Positions 21,554-31,338 of a DNA stretch of 64,000 nucleotides are shown here, piece after piece. The stretch covers positions 1,302,001 through 1,366,000 of the forward strand of contig NZ_WYDQ01000001.1 of assembly GCF_024105635.1 (NCBI RefSeq), read 5' to 3'. Below the pieces are notes generated by a model. That model did no database searches. It was not told the DNA's origin and was given only the letters and a program-made list of their open reading frames with translations. How positions within the stretch are numbered: position 1 is the stretch's first letter; each line of letters opens with the position of its first letter. The position numbers were made by a program, and so were the translations under genes. Origin of the DNA: Oceanicola sp. 502str15. Lineage in GTDB: Bacteria; Pseudomonadota; Alphaproteobacteria; Rhodobacterales; Rhodobacteraceae.

Positions 21554-24151
21554 TCAAAGCCAGTTGCCCATGAGCACGAAGGCCGACCAGAAGTAGGGAT
21601 GGGCGAAATCGCTCACCGCCCCTGCCCCGCCGCCCGCTTTGAGGGCGGTGGCCGCGCGGTTGCCGCCCGCTGCCGGGCTTTCTCCGGACGTTCCGCCGTG
21701 CAGCATGGCCACCTGCGCCCGCCGCAGTGCCTCTGCCTTGTCTTCGCCGCGCTGGTAGAGCCCGGCGTAGAAGTCGCGCATCAGCACCGGCGTGGCCGCG
21801 TCGGCCACCGGCCAGAGCGAGGCCAGCACCGCGCTCGCGCCCCCCATCAGGGCTGCCGCGCCGAAGCCGTCGATTTCCGAGCCATCCCCGCCGCGCGCCG
21901 TCTGGCAGGCCGACAGCGTCAGCAGGTCGACCCCGGTAAAGCGGAACTTCGAGCTGCGCAGCTCGGAGAGCGGCAGATGCGAGCCGTCGCCCATGAGCAG
22001 AAAGCTGTCGTCCTCCTGCCCGGGGCGCAGCGCGAAATGCGAGGCGATGTGCAACAGCTCGGGCGGGTTGCGCAGCGTGCGTCGCAGGGCGCGGGCATCA
22101 AAGGCACCATCCAGCAGCGCCTCACCCGCCAGCAGCCCCTGTCCGTCCGCGGCGGTGAACAGCGTTTCAAGCTCCGAGGCCACGCCCGGCAGCGCCGAAA
22201 ACCCTTCATGCGCCTCCGTCACTCCGAAGCCTGCGGCACTCTCCGCCTTGCGCTCGGGCCGCTGAAACTGGGTCTGCACCGCGGCAACGTAGAGCGCAAA
22301 GGCGTAGTCTTCGACAAGGTAGCCGTTGCCGTCATGCAGCGCCGCGAAGGGCACGTAGCGCAGCACCCCGTCGGCGTTCACCATCACCACCTCGGTCCCG
22401 GCGGTTTCCAGCGCCGGGCGGATCGGCGCGAACAGCACCTCGTAGAGGGCGTGAAGTTTCGCCTCGGCCTCCGGACTACGGGCCTCGATAGCCTGAAGCG
22501 CGTCGAAGACCATGCGGTTCATCTCCTCGCGCGGCACCACGACCTGCTCGTGCACCGTCGCCCCCGGCAGGGTCAGGAACAGATGGGTCGCTTCATCCAG
22601 CATCGCCAGTTGCAGGATCGCGGAGGGCCGGTCGCGGGCCGTCAGGATCGCCTGATAGGCTCCTGTTGCATCGAAGCGCGCGTCAAAGCCCTCGCGCCGC
22701 TCCTCCTCCACATCCGCCAGAAAGGCCTCGACCTCCAGCTCGAAGGCGGCGCTGGCCTCGGCCATGGCATCCTCGAGCAGGAAGAGCTGGTCTTCCTCCT
22801 CCGCCGTGCCGCCACCTGCCTCGAGCCGCGCCGAAAGCGCCTGCCACGCCACATGCGCCTCCACCGGCCTCATCGCCAGTTCCGCCAGCTTCTCGGCATC
22901 GCTCTTCTCGGTGTCGGTCAGCACGGCCACGGTGTCGCGCAGATCGGCCTCGCCGTCGCGCTGCAGGAACTCGAAGGCCTCCTGCTCCTTTTCCATGTTC
23001 AGCACCGCCTGCGCTTCCGAAAACCGCCCCTCGGCAATCATCAGATCGGCGAGGTCGCGGTAGAGCCGGCTCCACTCCTCCCGCAGCCCCTCGGTGTGCT
23101 CCTCCGGCAGGGCCTGGTTCAGGGCGCGGATCTCCTGCTGCGCGTTCACCGCCATCTTGCCGAACAGGATCGCCCGCTCGCGCTGGCCCCGCTTGGCGAA
23201 GATGTTGCGCATCAGCTCGAAGGTCCAGCGCTGGTTGTTCAGCGAAGAACGCGGGTTGGACGCGATATAGGGAAGGATCTCGACCGCGTAGCGCATTGCC
23301 TCTTCCTCGCGCCCCATGTCGAAGGCAATCAGCCCGAGGTTGATGCGCACCACAGAAGGAGCGTAGCTGTGCGCGCCCCAGTACCGGTCGAGCAGAGGCA
23401 GCGCCCGCAACGACCAATCCCGCGCTGGCTCCAGTTCCTTGAGATACCAGTAAGACGCCCCGATGTTGGAAATGATCGCCGCTGCCGAGGCCCCCTCCGG
23501 CCCCTCCAGCCGCTCGTAGATCTCCAGTGCATCCTCGTTCACCCCGATCGACTCCCGGTGCCGCTTCAGCCCGTCGAGGGCATTGGCTTCCAGCATCAGC
23601 GTGTTGGCCTGGTAGAACTCCATCATCGGTTCTTCGGCGACGAAGACCTTGTAGACCTGTCGCGCCAGCCCGGCATATTCGATCGCCTCCTCGTAGCGCG
23701 ACAGCTCGTTGAGCGTCATCGCCGCATTCTCGAGGCACAGGCCGAGCGTCAGATTGGCTTCGCGCTCCTGCCAGCGTTCTCCCAGCAGCTCGAGGCATCG
23801 GCTGACCCAGCCGAGCGCCTGCGTGTGTTCGGTCAGCTGCGCATTGATGGTGATGAGCACGTTCGCAGCCATCGCCGCGTAATAGGCCCCCGTCGGATCA
23901 TCGTGGTCGTAGCCGGCAAATGCCGCCTCCAGATACCCGATGATCTGGCGCCGCTCCGCATCGGTCAGGGTGTTCTCCGACAAGAGCGGCAGGATGTAGT
24001 TATAGGCCGCCGTCGGCTCGCCGCTGCGGGCGGTTTCATAGAACTCCTGCGCGGCACCGGGGATATGCGGGTAGTCGAACGCAGCCTCCTGAGCCCGCAC
24101 CGGAAGGGCAAGCAGCAGGAGAGGCAGAAAGATGGCCGTCAGCAGCCGCAT
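21554..24151 (-). CDS. Exported TPR-repeat protein with C-terminal CHAT (caspase-like) protease domain
   Basis: An 865-residue protein with a Sec signal peptide (about 1-20, ending ALPVRA), a long alpha-helical region of tetratricopeptide-type repeats (about 40-480), and a CHAT peptidase domain (about 560-865). The predicted catalytic His705 (LLHIASHF) and Cys749 (TLSACQTA) are both present, as is the [16 protein letters not shown] core after the cysteine, so the domain should be active. I place the start at 24151, the ATG directly before the signal peptide; the open frame runs on to 24589 without signal-peptide logic. Being exported is unusual for CHAT proteases. It lies between DUF3592 and purQ genes on one strand. 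Confidence 0.85.
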   Translation of the reverse strand: MRLLTAIFLPLLLLALPVRAQEAAFDYPHIPGAAQEFYETARSGEPTAAYNYILPLLSENTLTDAERRQIIGYLEAAFAGYDHDDPTGAYYAAMAANVLITINAQLTEHTQALGWVSRCLELLGERWQEREANLTLGLCLENAAMTLNELSRYEEAIEYAGLARQVYKVFVAEEPMMEFYQANTLMLEANALDGLKRHRESIGVNEDALEIYERLEGPEGASAAAIISNIGASYWYLKELEPARDWSLRALPLLDRYWGAHSYAPSVVRINLGLIAFDMGREEEAMRYAVEILPYIASNPRSSLNNQRWTFELMRNIFAKRGQRERAILFGKMAVNAQQEIRALNQALPEEHTEGLREEWSRLYRDLADLMIAEGRFSEAQAVLNMEKEQEAFEFLQRDGEADLRDTVAVLTDTEKSDAEKLAELAMRPVEAHVAWQALSARLEAGGGTAEEEDQLFLLEDAMAEASAAFELEVEAFLADVEEERREGFDARFDATGAYQAILTARDRPSAILQLAMLDEATHLFLTLPGATVHEQVVVPREEMNRMVFDALQAIEARSPEAEAKLHALYEVLFAPIRPALETAGTEVVMVNADGVLRYVPFAALHDGNGYLVEDYAFALYVAAVQTQFQRPERKAESAAGFGVTEAHEGFSALPGVASELETLFTAADGQGLLAGEALLDGAFDARALRRTLRNPPELLHIASHFALRPGQEDDSFLLMGDGSHLPLSELRSSKFRFTGVDLLTLSACQTARGGDGSEIDGFGAAALMGGASAVLASLWPVADAATPVLMRDFYAGLYQRGEDKAEALRRAQVAMLHGGTSGESPAAGGNRAATALKAGGGAGAVSDFAHPYFWSAFVLMGNWL

Positions 24152-24222
24152 GGCGTCTTCCCGGTTTCGGACCGACGGCAGGGTATGCCAGCGCGGCGGC
24201 AGCGCAAAGTGACAAATCGAGT

Positions 24223-24729
24223 CTAGTTCCGCGCGCCCGGATGCACCGGGGCGCGGGCGCGCCAGCGCAGCAGGACAAGCGAGAGGATCAGCGCAGGCAG
24301 CGCCGTGGCAAGCCCCAGCGCCGCGAGTGCGCCGGGCAGGATCCAGTGCCACGGACCGGGCAGGTAAACATCGCCGTTGGTGTCGGGATCGTAGAGAATG
24401 GTCTTCCGGCTGCCGACCGGAAAATTCCACTCCGAATGCGACATGCCCGCCGAGGCCGTCACCTCGCGGCCATCGCCGCGGGTGTAGCGGAAGCTCGGGG
24501 CATAGTTGGTCACCTCCCCCTCCAGCGGGCTCCAGCCCTCGTATTCGCGCAGCTCCACCACCTCGCCGACGGCCTCCACCTTGCCCCATGGCGCGGTGAG
24601 AGCCTGAAGCGCGGTCAGCGCGGCAGCGCCCAGAAACAGCACAGGCACCACCCAGATCAGCGTCCAGGCCCGCCAGCTTATCTCGCGGTGGCCGTCATGG
24701 CGGGTTCGGATGAAATAGGCATCGGACAT
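24223..24729 (-). CDS. DUF3592-type membrane protein
   Basis: A 168-residue protein with an N-terminal helix (about 23-45, WTLIWVVPVLFLGAAAL) and a C-terminal helix (about 130-153) enclosing an extracytoplasmic domain that contains SFRYTRGDGREVTASAG and PVGSRKTILYDPDTNG. That arrangement and the closing YDP-x-x-P/N-like motif are typical of DUF3592 proteins, whose role is unknown. The start at 24729 (MSDAYFIRTRHDG) has no clear ribosome site; an ATG 16 codons upstream is possible. It lies 71 nt before the CHAT protease gene, which suggests joint expression and a shared membrane/periplasm location. Confidence 0.7.
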   Translation of the reverse strand: MSDAYFIRTRHDGHREISWRAWTLIWVVPVLFLGAAALTALQALTAPWGKVEAVGEVVELREYEGWSPLEGEVTNYAPSFRYTRGDGREVTASAGMSHSEWNFPVGSRKTILYDPDTNGDVYLPGPWHWILPGALAALGLATALPALILSLVLLRWRARAPVHPGARN

Positions 24730-24835
24730 GCACCGATACTGGCGGCCCTTGCCGCAGCGGTCCAGCCCCGGATGCACATAGGAGGGCCAGACACCCTCGC
24801 CGCAGCCGCCCGGAGGGCGGCGCGCGGTGGGGGCA

Positions 24836-25063
24836 TCACATGTGGATCGCGTAGCTCTCGATCACCGTGTTGGCGAGCAGCTTCTCGCACATCGCCTTCA
24901 CATCGGCCTCGGTGCTGCCCTCGGCCAGCTCCAGCTCGATCACCTTGCCCTGCCGCACGCCCTCGACGCCCGAAAACCCCAGCGCCCCCAACGCCGATTT
25001 CACCGCCTCGCCCTGCGGGTCGAGCACGCCGGTCTTGAGCATCACGTCAACGCGAACCTTCAT
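24836..25063 (-). CDS. purS: Phosphoribosylformylglycinamidine synthase subunit PurS
   Basis: A 75-residue small subunit that links PurQ to PurL in the FGAM synthase complex. The sequence has the family pattern MKVRVDVMLKTGVLDPQGEAV and LGFSGVEGVRQGKVIEL. GGGAG lies 8 nt before the ATG. It sits 31 nt downstream of purC. Its usual partner purQ is separated from it by the DUF3592 and CHAT genes. Confidence 0.96.
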   Translation of the reverse strand: MKVRVDVMLKTGVLDPQGEAVKSALGALGFSGVEGVRQGKVIELELAEGSTEADVKAMCEKLLANTVIESYAIHM

Positions 25064-25094
25064 CGGGCAGGCTCCCTCTCTTTTCGATCTCTGT

Positions 25095-25859
25095 TCAGTT
25101 AATCAGCGTCGGCTTGCCCATCGGGGCGGGGCCATTGGTGGGTAAAACGCCAAGGCGGCGGGCCACTTCGGTATAGGCATCCGTGAGGTTGCCCAGATCG
25201 CGGCGGAACACGTCCTTGTCGAGCTTCTGCCCGGTCTCGATGTCCCACAGGCGGCAGCTGTCGGGGCTGATCTCGTCGGCCACGATCAGCCGCATGAAAT
25301 CATTCTCCCAGATCCGGCCCACTTCGATCTTGAAGTCGATGAGCTTGATCCCGACGCCGTACATCACGCCGCTGAGGTAGTCGTTCACCCGCAGAGCAAG
25401 CGCCACGATGTCATCGAGATCCTGCTGCGTCGCCCAGCCGAAAGCGATGATGTATTCCTCGGGCACCAGCGGATCGCCGAGCTTGTCGTCCTTGTAGGAA
25501 AACTCGATGATCGGACGGGGCAGCTGCGTGCCCTCTTCCAGCCCGAGGCGCTTGGACATGGAACCGGCGGCAAAGTTGCGCACGATCACTTCCAGCGGCA
25601 CGATCTCGACCGAGCGGATCAGCTGCTCGCGCATGTTCAGCCGCTTCAGGAAGTGCGTCGGAACGCCGATGTTGTTGAGCCCCACCATGAAGAATTCGGA
25701 GAGCCGGTTGTTCAACACGCCCTTGCCGTCGATCGTCGCCTTCTTCTCGGCGTTGAAGGCGGTGGCATCATCCTTGAAATACTGCACGAGCGTGCCCGGC
25801 TCGGGGCCCTCGTAAAGAATTTTTGCCTTGCCTTCGTAGACGAGTTTGCGTCGTGCCAT
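25095..25859 (-). CDS. purC: SAICAR synthetase (phosphoribosylaminoimidazole-succinocarboxamide synthase)
   Basis: A 254-residue ATP-dependent enzyme joining CAIR and aspartate in purine synthesis. Landmarks are [18 protein letters not shown], the [13 protein letters not shown] substrate loop (about residue 36), [17 protein letters not shown], and LIDFKIEVG near residue 176. I chose ATG 25859, the usual family N-terminus; an ATG three codons earlier is also open. The reading frame continues far upstream as a meaningless extension opposite the divergent gene. It heads the minus-strand purC-purS run; the DUF1476 gene common beside purC in this group is found divergently 1.3 kb away. Confidence 0.97.
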   Translation of the reverse strand: MARRKLVYEGKAKILYEGPEPGTLVQYFKDDATAFNAEKKATIDGKGVLNNRLSEFFMVGLNNIGVPTHFLKRLNMREQLIRSVEIVPLEVIVRNFAAGSMSKRLGLEEGTQLPRPIIEFSYKDDKLGDPLVPEEYIIAFGWATQQDLDDIVALALRVNDYLSGVMYGVGIKLIDFKIEVGRIWENDFMRLIVADEISPDSCRLWDIETGQKLDKDVFRRDLGNLTDAYTEVARRLGVLPTNGPAPMGKPTLIN

Positions 25860-26043
25860 GAGGTCCATTCCAGATGCATCGGGCGCGGCACATGCGGGGC
25901 CGCGCGTCTTTAGCGGGCTATAGTGCAAGGGTGGCTCCGCCGCAAGCGGGGCAAGCCGCGCCCTGCCACGCCGGAGGGCTTGGCCCCGGAGGCGGAGGCG
26001 GCTAGGTTGGCCCTGCCGAAGCTTCAGGCATCCGGAGGGGGAG

Positions 26044-27054
26044 ATGACGGAAGATTTCGCAGTATTGGATTTTGCGCTCGTCGGGGCCGCACCGCTGGCG
26101 GTTGCCCGGGCACTTGCCACGGCTGAAGCGCAGGGCCGTCCTGACGAGGCCTCCGCCCCCGGCCTGCTGTCGCGCCTTCTCGGTCGGGGCATGAAACCGG
26201 CTGCCACAGCGCAGCCGTCCCTTCTGGCCCAGCCTCCCGGAACCCTGACAGGCGGCGTTCTGGCCCGCGAGATGCTGGATGACATGGGCTTTGGCGGCAC
26301 CGACCACGAGGCCCGCCTCTCCGCCCCGCTCGGCGACGACGGCCTCACCCTCATCGAGTTCCGCGAGCGCACCGATGGCGCGCCCTCGCCCCGGCTCACC
26401 GCCCTCAGCCAAGCCCTTCCGGGCGTCGAAATCCTCGGCTTCCGCCTCACGGGCACCACCCATCCCGGCGGCGAATTCGGCTTCGCCGTCTATCTCGGCG
26501 GCACCGTCGTGCGCGTGTTGCGGGCCCATTGCCCTTCCGAAGCCGACGACTGGCAGCACACCGACACCGGCCCCGCACACCCGCTGGAGGCACAGGCCCC
26601 GCCCGAAAGCCCCGCGCCCGCCGACTTGATCTCGCCCGCCCGTCAGGCCGCCATCCTCGCCGCGCTCGGCATCGACGCCGACCAGCTCCTCGTCGATCGC
26701 AGCGCCCACAGCGAAGTCATCGAGCTTTCCACCCGCCCCGGCGGCCGCAACCCCGCCGACCTCGCCGATCCACAGCCCGCCTCCGAGGCCCCGCCCGCGC
26801 CGCACCTCACCGGCACCGAGGCGCTTTCCTGGGAGGACGAAGTCACCTCCCTCCTCGTCACCGCCGTCACCGACGCCCTGCCCGAAGACGACCAGGTGCC
26901 CTGGCTCGACGCCATGACCGAAGACCTCGAAGCCGGCGAAACCCGCGCCGCCCTCGACCGCGCCCGCGATCTCCTCGCCCGCGGCCATCGCCCGGCGGAA
27001 GAGCGCGAAGCCGCCGCCGACCGGCTTGCCATCCTCTTCGGGCTGGCCAGCTAG
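26044..27054 (+). CDS. Hypothetical protein, Ala/Pro-rich
   Basis: A 336-residue cytoplasmic-looking protein that I do not recognise. It opens with [27 protein letters not shown] and has a possible compact domain around residues 70-170 ([10 protein letters not shown]... [20 protein letters not shown]), then a low-complexity Pro/Ala/Glu-rich linker (about 180-260) and an acidic helical tail. No signal peptide or membrane segment is seen. A strong GGAGGGGGAG directly before the ATG supports it as a real gene. It is divergent from purC and 110 nt ahead of the DUF1476 gene. Confidence 0.6.
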   Translation: MTEDFAVLDFALVGAAPLAVARALATAEAQGRPDEASAPGLLSRLLGRGMKPAATAQPSLLAQPPGTLTGGVLAREMLDDMGFGGTDHEARLSAPLGDDGLTLIEFRERTDGAPSPRLTALSQALPGVEILGFRLTGTTHPGGEFGFAVYLGGTVVRVLRAHCPSEADDWQHTDTGPAHPLEAQAPPESPAPADLISPARQAAILAALGIDADQLLVDRSAHSEVIELSTRPGGRNPADLADPQPASEAPPAPHLTGTEALSWEDEVTSLLVTAVTDALPEDDQVPWLDAMTEDLEAGETRAALDRARDLLARGHRPAEEREAAADRLAILFGLAS

Positions 27055-27164
27055 ATCGCCGGGCGCCGCGCGGCATTCGCGCGCGCCAATAATCCCCGAT
27101 CACGCCTTCCCATCGCCGCACCTGCCCCTTACATAGAGGCAACAGTTCCAATCGGGAGGCCCCC

Positions 27165-27479
27165 ATGTCCAGTTTCGACGACCGCGAAAACGCCTTTGAA
27201 AACAAGTTCGCCCATGACGCCGAGATGCAATTCAAGGCGGAAGCCCGTCGCAACAAGCTGCTCGGTCTCTGGGCGGCGGGCCTGCTGAGCAAATCCGGCG
27301 ATGACGCGCTCGACTATGCCAAGGAAGTGGTGAAGGCCGACTTCGAAGAAGCGGGCGACGAAGACGTGTATCGCAAGGTTGCAGGCGATCTCGGCGATCT
27401 GGCCGACGAGGCCACGATCCGCGCCCAGATGAAGGCACTGATGGCCGAGGCCAAGGCCCAGCTGATGCAGGAAAGCTGA
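27165..27479 (+). CDS. DUF1476 protein, alphaproteobacterial F1-ATPase inhibitor zeta
   Basis: A 104-residue helical protein matching the zeta subunit family first defined in Paracoccus denitrificans, which binds F1 and blocks ATP hydrolysis through its N-terminal segment. Family hallmarks are the start MSSFDDRENAFENKFAHD, AEARRNKLLGLWAA and the KADFEEAGDEDV region. The ATG at 27165 follows GGGAGG at 5 nt. A strong intrinsic terminator ends the transcript. Association of this gene with purC is common in Rhodobacterales; here one hypothetical gene lies between them. Confidence 0.92.
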   Translation: MSSFDDRENAFENKFAHDAEMQFKAEARRNKLLGLWAAGLLSKSGDDALDYAKEVVKADFEEAGDEDVYRKVAGDLGDLADEATIRAQMKALMAEAKAQLMQES

Positions 27480-27502
27480 GCTTTCCCCCTTACGACCCTC
27501 GC

Positions 27503-27535
27503 AAATGGCCGGCTCTGCCCGGCCATTTCTGTTTT
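27503..27535 (+). terminator. Intrinsic terminator after the DUF1476 gene
   Basis: A 10-bp perfect stem AAATGGCCGG / CCGGCCATTT with a 6-nt loop, followed by CTGTTTTT. It starts 24 nt beyond the stop codon. Confidence 0.9.
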
Positions 27536-27607
27536 TGGAGGGGCGGTTAAGCGATTGGTCACTCGCGGCTGATAGCCCTTGCGCAAGTCACCTCAGCAGG
27601 AGGCGCA

Positions 27608-29692
27608 ATGGGCAAGGTATCACACGGGCTGCGTCGGGCCGCAGGCACGTTGAAACAGGCGGGGCTCGGCCGATTGGTGCTGCGTCAGGGCCTGCCTATC
27701 CTCGGCGTGCTCGCCCTTCTTCCCGTTCTGGCGGGCTGGTTGCAGGGGCTCGATCTTGCCGCCGGCTGGGCGCAACTCTCCGATTTGCCCGGCAACCGAT
27801 GGGTCGGCGCCTTGTGCATGACCGCGGTCAGCTTCTGGGCACTCGGGCGCTATGACCAGGCCATTCACCGCTGGCTCGCGACCGGACAGAACGAGGATGC
27901 CGTGCAAGGCGCCGGTGTCACCGCAATCGCCGTCAGCCAGTCCACCGGCTTCGGGCTCATCATCGGGGCGCTGCTGCGCTGGCGCATGTTGCCGGGGCTC
28001 GGCCTTGCCCGAGCGCTCGGGGTCACGGCCGCCGTGGCGCTCTCGTTCCTCGCCGGCTGGGGGCTCTTCACCTCCCTCTGCCTGCTCGTACTGCCCTCCG
28101 CCTTCCCCTTCGCAGAGGTCGTGGGGCTCGCGGGGCTCTGCCTCGGCGGTTTCATCCTCGCGCTCTGCCTCTGGCCGCCCTACTGGGGCGGGCTGTCGCG
28201 CCTGCCGCGCCTGCCCTCGATCTGGCTCGCCACCCGCATCACCCTCTTCGCCGCGCTCGACTGTGCCGCCGCCGCGCTCGCCTTCTGGCTGCTGCTGCCG
28301 CCGGGAGCCGAGTTGGCCTACCTCACCCTGCTGCCCGCCTTCCTGCTCGCGCTCGGGGCAGGCATCATGGGGGGCACGCCGGGCGGGGCCGGCCCGTTCG
28401 AGGCAACCCTGCTGGTGCTGCTGGCGCAGGTCGACGGCGCGGCGCTCTCCTGTGCCATCCTCGGCTTCCGGCTGGTCTACTACGCGCTGCCTGCGGGCCT
28501 TGGGCTTCTGGCCGCGGCGGCAGGGCCGATGCGCGGCCTCGCCACCCTGCGCCAGGAGCGCAGGGAACGCGCCACCTGCCGCCCCACCTTCCACCGCGCC
28601 GGCAATCCGCCCTCGCCCGATCTGGGCTGGCACCTCGCCACCGCACGCCGGGCCGAGTCCGGGTTGATCCGGCAGGGCGAGCTGGGCTGGCTTCAGGCGC
28701 CCGATGCCAGCGGCGGCTGGGCTGCCGGCCCCACCGGATCCGCTCTCGTGGCCCTCGGGGCGCCCTTCGGCCCCTGGGGCGAGCGCCGCCACTGGCTTGC
28801 AGCCCTTCAGGCAGAGGCGAAGGCCCGCGGCCTCGCCCCGGTCATCTACAAGGCCGGTCCGCGCCTCGCCGCCACCGCCCGCCGCGCCGGGTTTCGCCTG
28901 CTGCCGGTGGCCGAAGAGGCGGTGCTGGAGCCGGCAACCTTCTCGATCGACAGTCCCGACCACCGCCAATTGCGACGCAAGCTGCGGCGCGCCGAAAAGG
29001 CCGGTATCGAGATCACTCGCGAGGTCGGTCCACCCAGCCCCGCTATCGCTACCGAAATGGCCGAGGTCTCCGCCGCCTGGGAAGCCAGTCGCGGCGGCGC
29101 AAGGGGCTTCTCGATGGGGCGCTTCTGCCCGGTCTACATCGGCCACCAGCACCGCTACGTCGCCCGTCACCAGGGCCGCATCCTCGGGTTCGCCACCTTT
29201 CATGTTTCGACCCGCGAATGGGTGCTCGACCTCATGCGCACCCGTCCCGATGACGGCGGGAGCAGCCAAGGCGCGCCCGACGGCACGATGCACGCTCTCG
29301 TTCTCCGCGCCATCGAAGACGCCGCCGCACGGGGATGCCGCCGGTTCTCCCTCGCCGCCGTGCCCCTGAGCGCCTCAACCGACGGCAACGCCGAGGGCGA
29401 AACCGCCGGGGAGCCCGCCCTCTTCACCCTCCTGCGCAGAAAGCTCGACACCGCCACGGGCGGCTCCGGCCTGCGCCAATTCAAGGCCTGTTTCGCCCCG
29501 CGCTGGGAACGGCTCTACCTCACCGCCCCCACCCGCCTCGCCCTCGCCTTCGCCGCCGTCGACATCGCCCGCCGCATCGCCCACCCCCGGCCCCTGCCCG
29601 CGCTTGGCCCCGAACATGCCGCGCCCGAGCAGCACGCACCGCGCCATCTGCCCGAGCGCCCCGACGCCGAGCCGCTGCGCCGCGCCTCCTGA
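27608..29692 (+). CDS. MprF-like membrane protein with phosphatidylglycerol aminoacyl-transferase (DUF2156) domain
   Basis: A 694-residue protein. The first ~310 residues hold about eight hydrophobic helices of the UPF0104/flippase-like kind (GWGLFTSLCLLVLPSAFPF, GIMGGTPGGAGPFEATLL); the rest is a soluble GNAT-like DUF2156 domain with GPRLAATARRAGFRLLPV, LRRKLRRAEKAGIEI and QFKACFAPRWERLYL near the end. This is the layout of MprF/LPG synthases, which add Lys or Ala to phosphatidylglycerol and flip the product, lowering surface charge. GGAGG precedes the ATG. The amino-acid donor cannot be read, and some homologues act on other lipids. Single gene after a terminator. Confidence 0.82.
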   Translation: MGKVSHGLRRAAGTLKQAGLGRLVLRQGLPILGVLALLPVLAGWLQGLDLAAGWAQLSDLPGNRWVGALCMTAVSFWALGRYDQAIHRWLATGQNEDAVQGAGVTAIAVSQSTGFGLIIGALLRWRMLPGLGLARALGVTAAVALSFLAGWGLFTSLCLLVLPSAFPFAEVVGLAGLCLGGFILALCLWPPYWGGLSRLPRLPSIWLATRITLFAALDCAAAALAFWLLLPPGAELAYLTLLPAFLLALGAGIMGGTPGGAGPFEATLLVLLAQVDGAALSCAILGFRLVYYALPAGLGLLAAAAGPMRGLATLRQERRERATCRPTFHRAGNPPSPDLGWHLATARRAESGLIRQGELGWLQAPDASGGWAAGPTGSALVALGAPFGPWGERRHWLAALQAEAKARGLAPVIYKAGPRLAATARRAGFRLLPVAEEAVLEPATFSIDSPDHRQLRRKLRRAEKAGIEITREVGPPSPAIATEMAEVSAAWEASRGGARGFSMGRFCPVYIGHQHRYVARHQGRILGFATFHVSTREWVLDLMRTRPDDGGSSQGAPDGTMHALVLRAIEDAAARGCRRFSLAAVPLSASTDGNAEGETAGEPALFTLLRRKLDTATGGSGLRQFKACFAPRWERLYLTAPTRLALAFAAVDIARRIAHPRPLPALGPEHAAPEQHAPRHLPERPDAEPLRRAS

Positions 29693-29826
29693 GCCCCCCG
29701 CACCCGTCCCGACACTGCGCCATCGCGCTCCCGCGTCGCGGCAGCCTCATAACGTGATGCAGCATTCGGCGTTGCGCCCTGCCCCCGCCTGTGGCACCCA
29801 CCGGCCAACCCATTTTCGGAGGCCCC

Positions 29827-30840
29827 ATGTCCAACGCCCTCTCCACCCTGCTCGCTGAACGCCCCTATCTCCTGACCGATGGCGCCACCGGCACCACGCT
29901 CTTCAACATGGGACTGCAGTCGGGCGATGCCCCCGAACTCTGGAACGACGAACACCCCGAGCGCATCGCCGCGCTCTATCAGGGCCCGGTCGACGCCGGC
30001 TCCGACCTGTTCCTCACCAACAGCTTCGGCGGCAACGCCTCCCGCCTGAAGCTGCACAACGCTCAGGACCGCGTGCGCGAACTCAACCGCCTCTCCGCCG
30101 AAATCGGCCGCGAAGTGGCCGACAGGGCCGGGCGCACCGTGGTCGTGGCCGGCTCCATGGGCCCGACCGGCGAGATCATGGGCTCCATCGGCACCCTCAG
30201 CCATGAGGACGCGGTCGAGATGTTCCACGAACAGGCCGAGGGCCTGAAGGAAGGCGGGGCCGATGTGCTCTGGGTCGAAACCATCTCCGCCCCGGAAGAA
30301 TACAAGGCCGCCGCCGACGCCTGCGCCATGGCCGGCATGCCCTGGGTCGGCACCATGAGCTTCGACACCGCAGGCCGCACCATGATGGGTGTCACCTCCG
30401 CCGATATGGTGAAAATGGTCAGCAAGCTGCCCACGCCCCCGCTGGCCTTCGGTGCCAACTGCGGCGTCGGCAGCTCCGACCTGCTGCGCACCGTCAAGGG
30501 CTTTCTCGCCGAAGGCCCGGAGATCCCCGTCATCTCCAAGGGCAACGCCGGCATCCCGAAATACGTCGATGGCCACATCCACTACGACGGCACGCCCGAG
30601 CTGATGGCAGATTACGCCTGCATGGCCCGCGACCTCGGCGCCCGCATCATCGGTGGCTGCTGCGGCACCACGCCCGAGCATCTCGCAGCCATGCGCGAGG
30701 CGCTCGATACCCGCCCCGCCGCCGCCGCCCCCACGCTCGAAGAGATCGCCCAGAAACTCGGCGGCTTCTCCTCGGCCTCAGACGGCACCGGCGACGAACC
30801 CGCCCCCGAGCGCCAGCGCCGCGGCCGTCGCCGCAGCTGA
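29827..30840 (+). CDS. Homocysteine S-methyltransferase domain protein (split methionine synthase component)
   Basis: A 337-residue protein equivalent to the N-terminal homocysteine-binding module of MetH (also annotated betaine-homocysteine methyltransferase, bmt). The zinc ligands are visible: Cys in FGANCGVG (about residue 217) and the pair in IIGGCCGTTPEHL (about 278-279); DGATGTTLFNMG marks the barrel start. GGAGG lies 4 nt before the ATG at 29827. No folate or cobalamin domain is fused. A free corrinoid protein (2 kb downstream) and a DUF1638 protein support a split methionine synthase, known in roseobacters. Betaine as methyl donor remains an alternative. Confidence 0.85.
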   Translation: MSNALSTLLAERPYLLTDGATGTTLFNMGLQSGDAPELWNDEHPERIAALYQGPVDAGSDLFLTNSFGGNASRLKLHNAQDRVRELNRLSAEIGREVADRAGRTVVVAGSMGPTGEIMGSIGTLSHEDAVEMFHEQAEGLKEGGADVLWVETISAPEEYKAAADACAMAGMPWVGTMSFDTAGRTMMGVTSADMVKMVSKLPTPPLAFGANCGVGSSDLLRTVKGFLAEGPEIPVISKGNAGIPKYVDGHIHYDGTPELMADYACMARDLGARIIGGCCGTTPEHLAAMREALDTRPAAAAPTLEEIAQKLGGFSSASDGTGDEPAPERQRRGRRRS

Positions 30841-30847
30841 GGCCGGT

Positions 30848-31336
30848 TCAGCCGAGCACCTTGCGATGGATCCAGACGGTCAGGGCATAGGGCTCCCCCG
30901 CCTCTGCCCCGGCCAGCTCGACCTCGCGCGTCTCGGCCCGTTCCCAGCCCTCCCGGGCATAAAACCGGCTGGCCCGGAGATTGCCGATCGCACAGGCCAA
31001 CCAGGCCTGCCGCGCGCCCGTCGCCGCAATGCACGCCTCGGCATCGCGCAACATCGCCGCTGCGAGCCCCGTGCCCCGCGCCTGCGCCGCCACGTAGAAC
31101 TGGTCCAGCTCGTCGCCGTGACAGATATGAAAGCCCAAAGGCGCGCCTTCCGGCCCGGCAACCCTGAGCGACGCACGGGCCGCAACAAGCCGGTCCGCCA
31201 GATGCGCCCGGGTGCGGATGGCGCCCAGATCGGGAGGCAGAATCTCGGCATGGGCATCATGCCACCCCGCGTGCCAAAGATCCGCCAGCGCGGACAGATC
31301 CGCCTCCACGGCGGCTCTCACGTCAAACCCGGCCAT
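30848..31336 (-). CDS. GNAT family N-acetyltransferase
   Basis: A 162-residue acetyltransferase. The acetyl-CoA-binding motif A appears as LDQFYVAAQARGTGLAAAML (about 83-102), followed by NLRASRFYAREGW, the usual motif B. Its substrate is unknown. The start at 31336 lies 3 nt beyond the stop codon of the radical SAM gene, so the two are translationally close and share the SOS-type promoter upstream. It is convergent with the homocysteine methyltransferase gene. Confidence 0.85.
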   Translation of the reverse strand: MAGFDVRAAVEADLSALADLWHAGWHDAHAEILPPDLGAIRTRAHLADRLVAARASLRVAGPEGAPLGFHICHGDELDQFYVAAQARGTGLAAAMLRDAEACIAATGARQAWLACAIGNLRASRFYAREGWERAETREVELAGAEAGEPYALTVWIHRKVLG

Positions 31337-31338
31337 CG

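Noticed and set aside
21359..24226. 955-codon plus-strand open frame opposite the CHAT gene
   Set aside because: Antisense shadow; the CHAT reading frame has signal peptide, repeats and catalytic residues.
27819..27830. Second copy of the TetR palindrome TGACCGCGGTCA
   Set aside because: It is inside the MprF-like coding sequence, at ordinary codons, so it is more likely chance than an operator.
29693..29826. Possible SAM-responsive riboswitch before the homocysteine methyltransferase gene
   Set aside because: No match to the conserved cores of SAM-II or SAM/SAH classes that I could see; only a normal ribosome site is evident.
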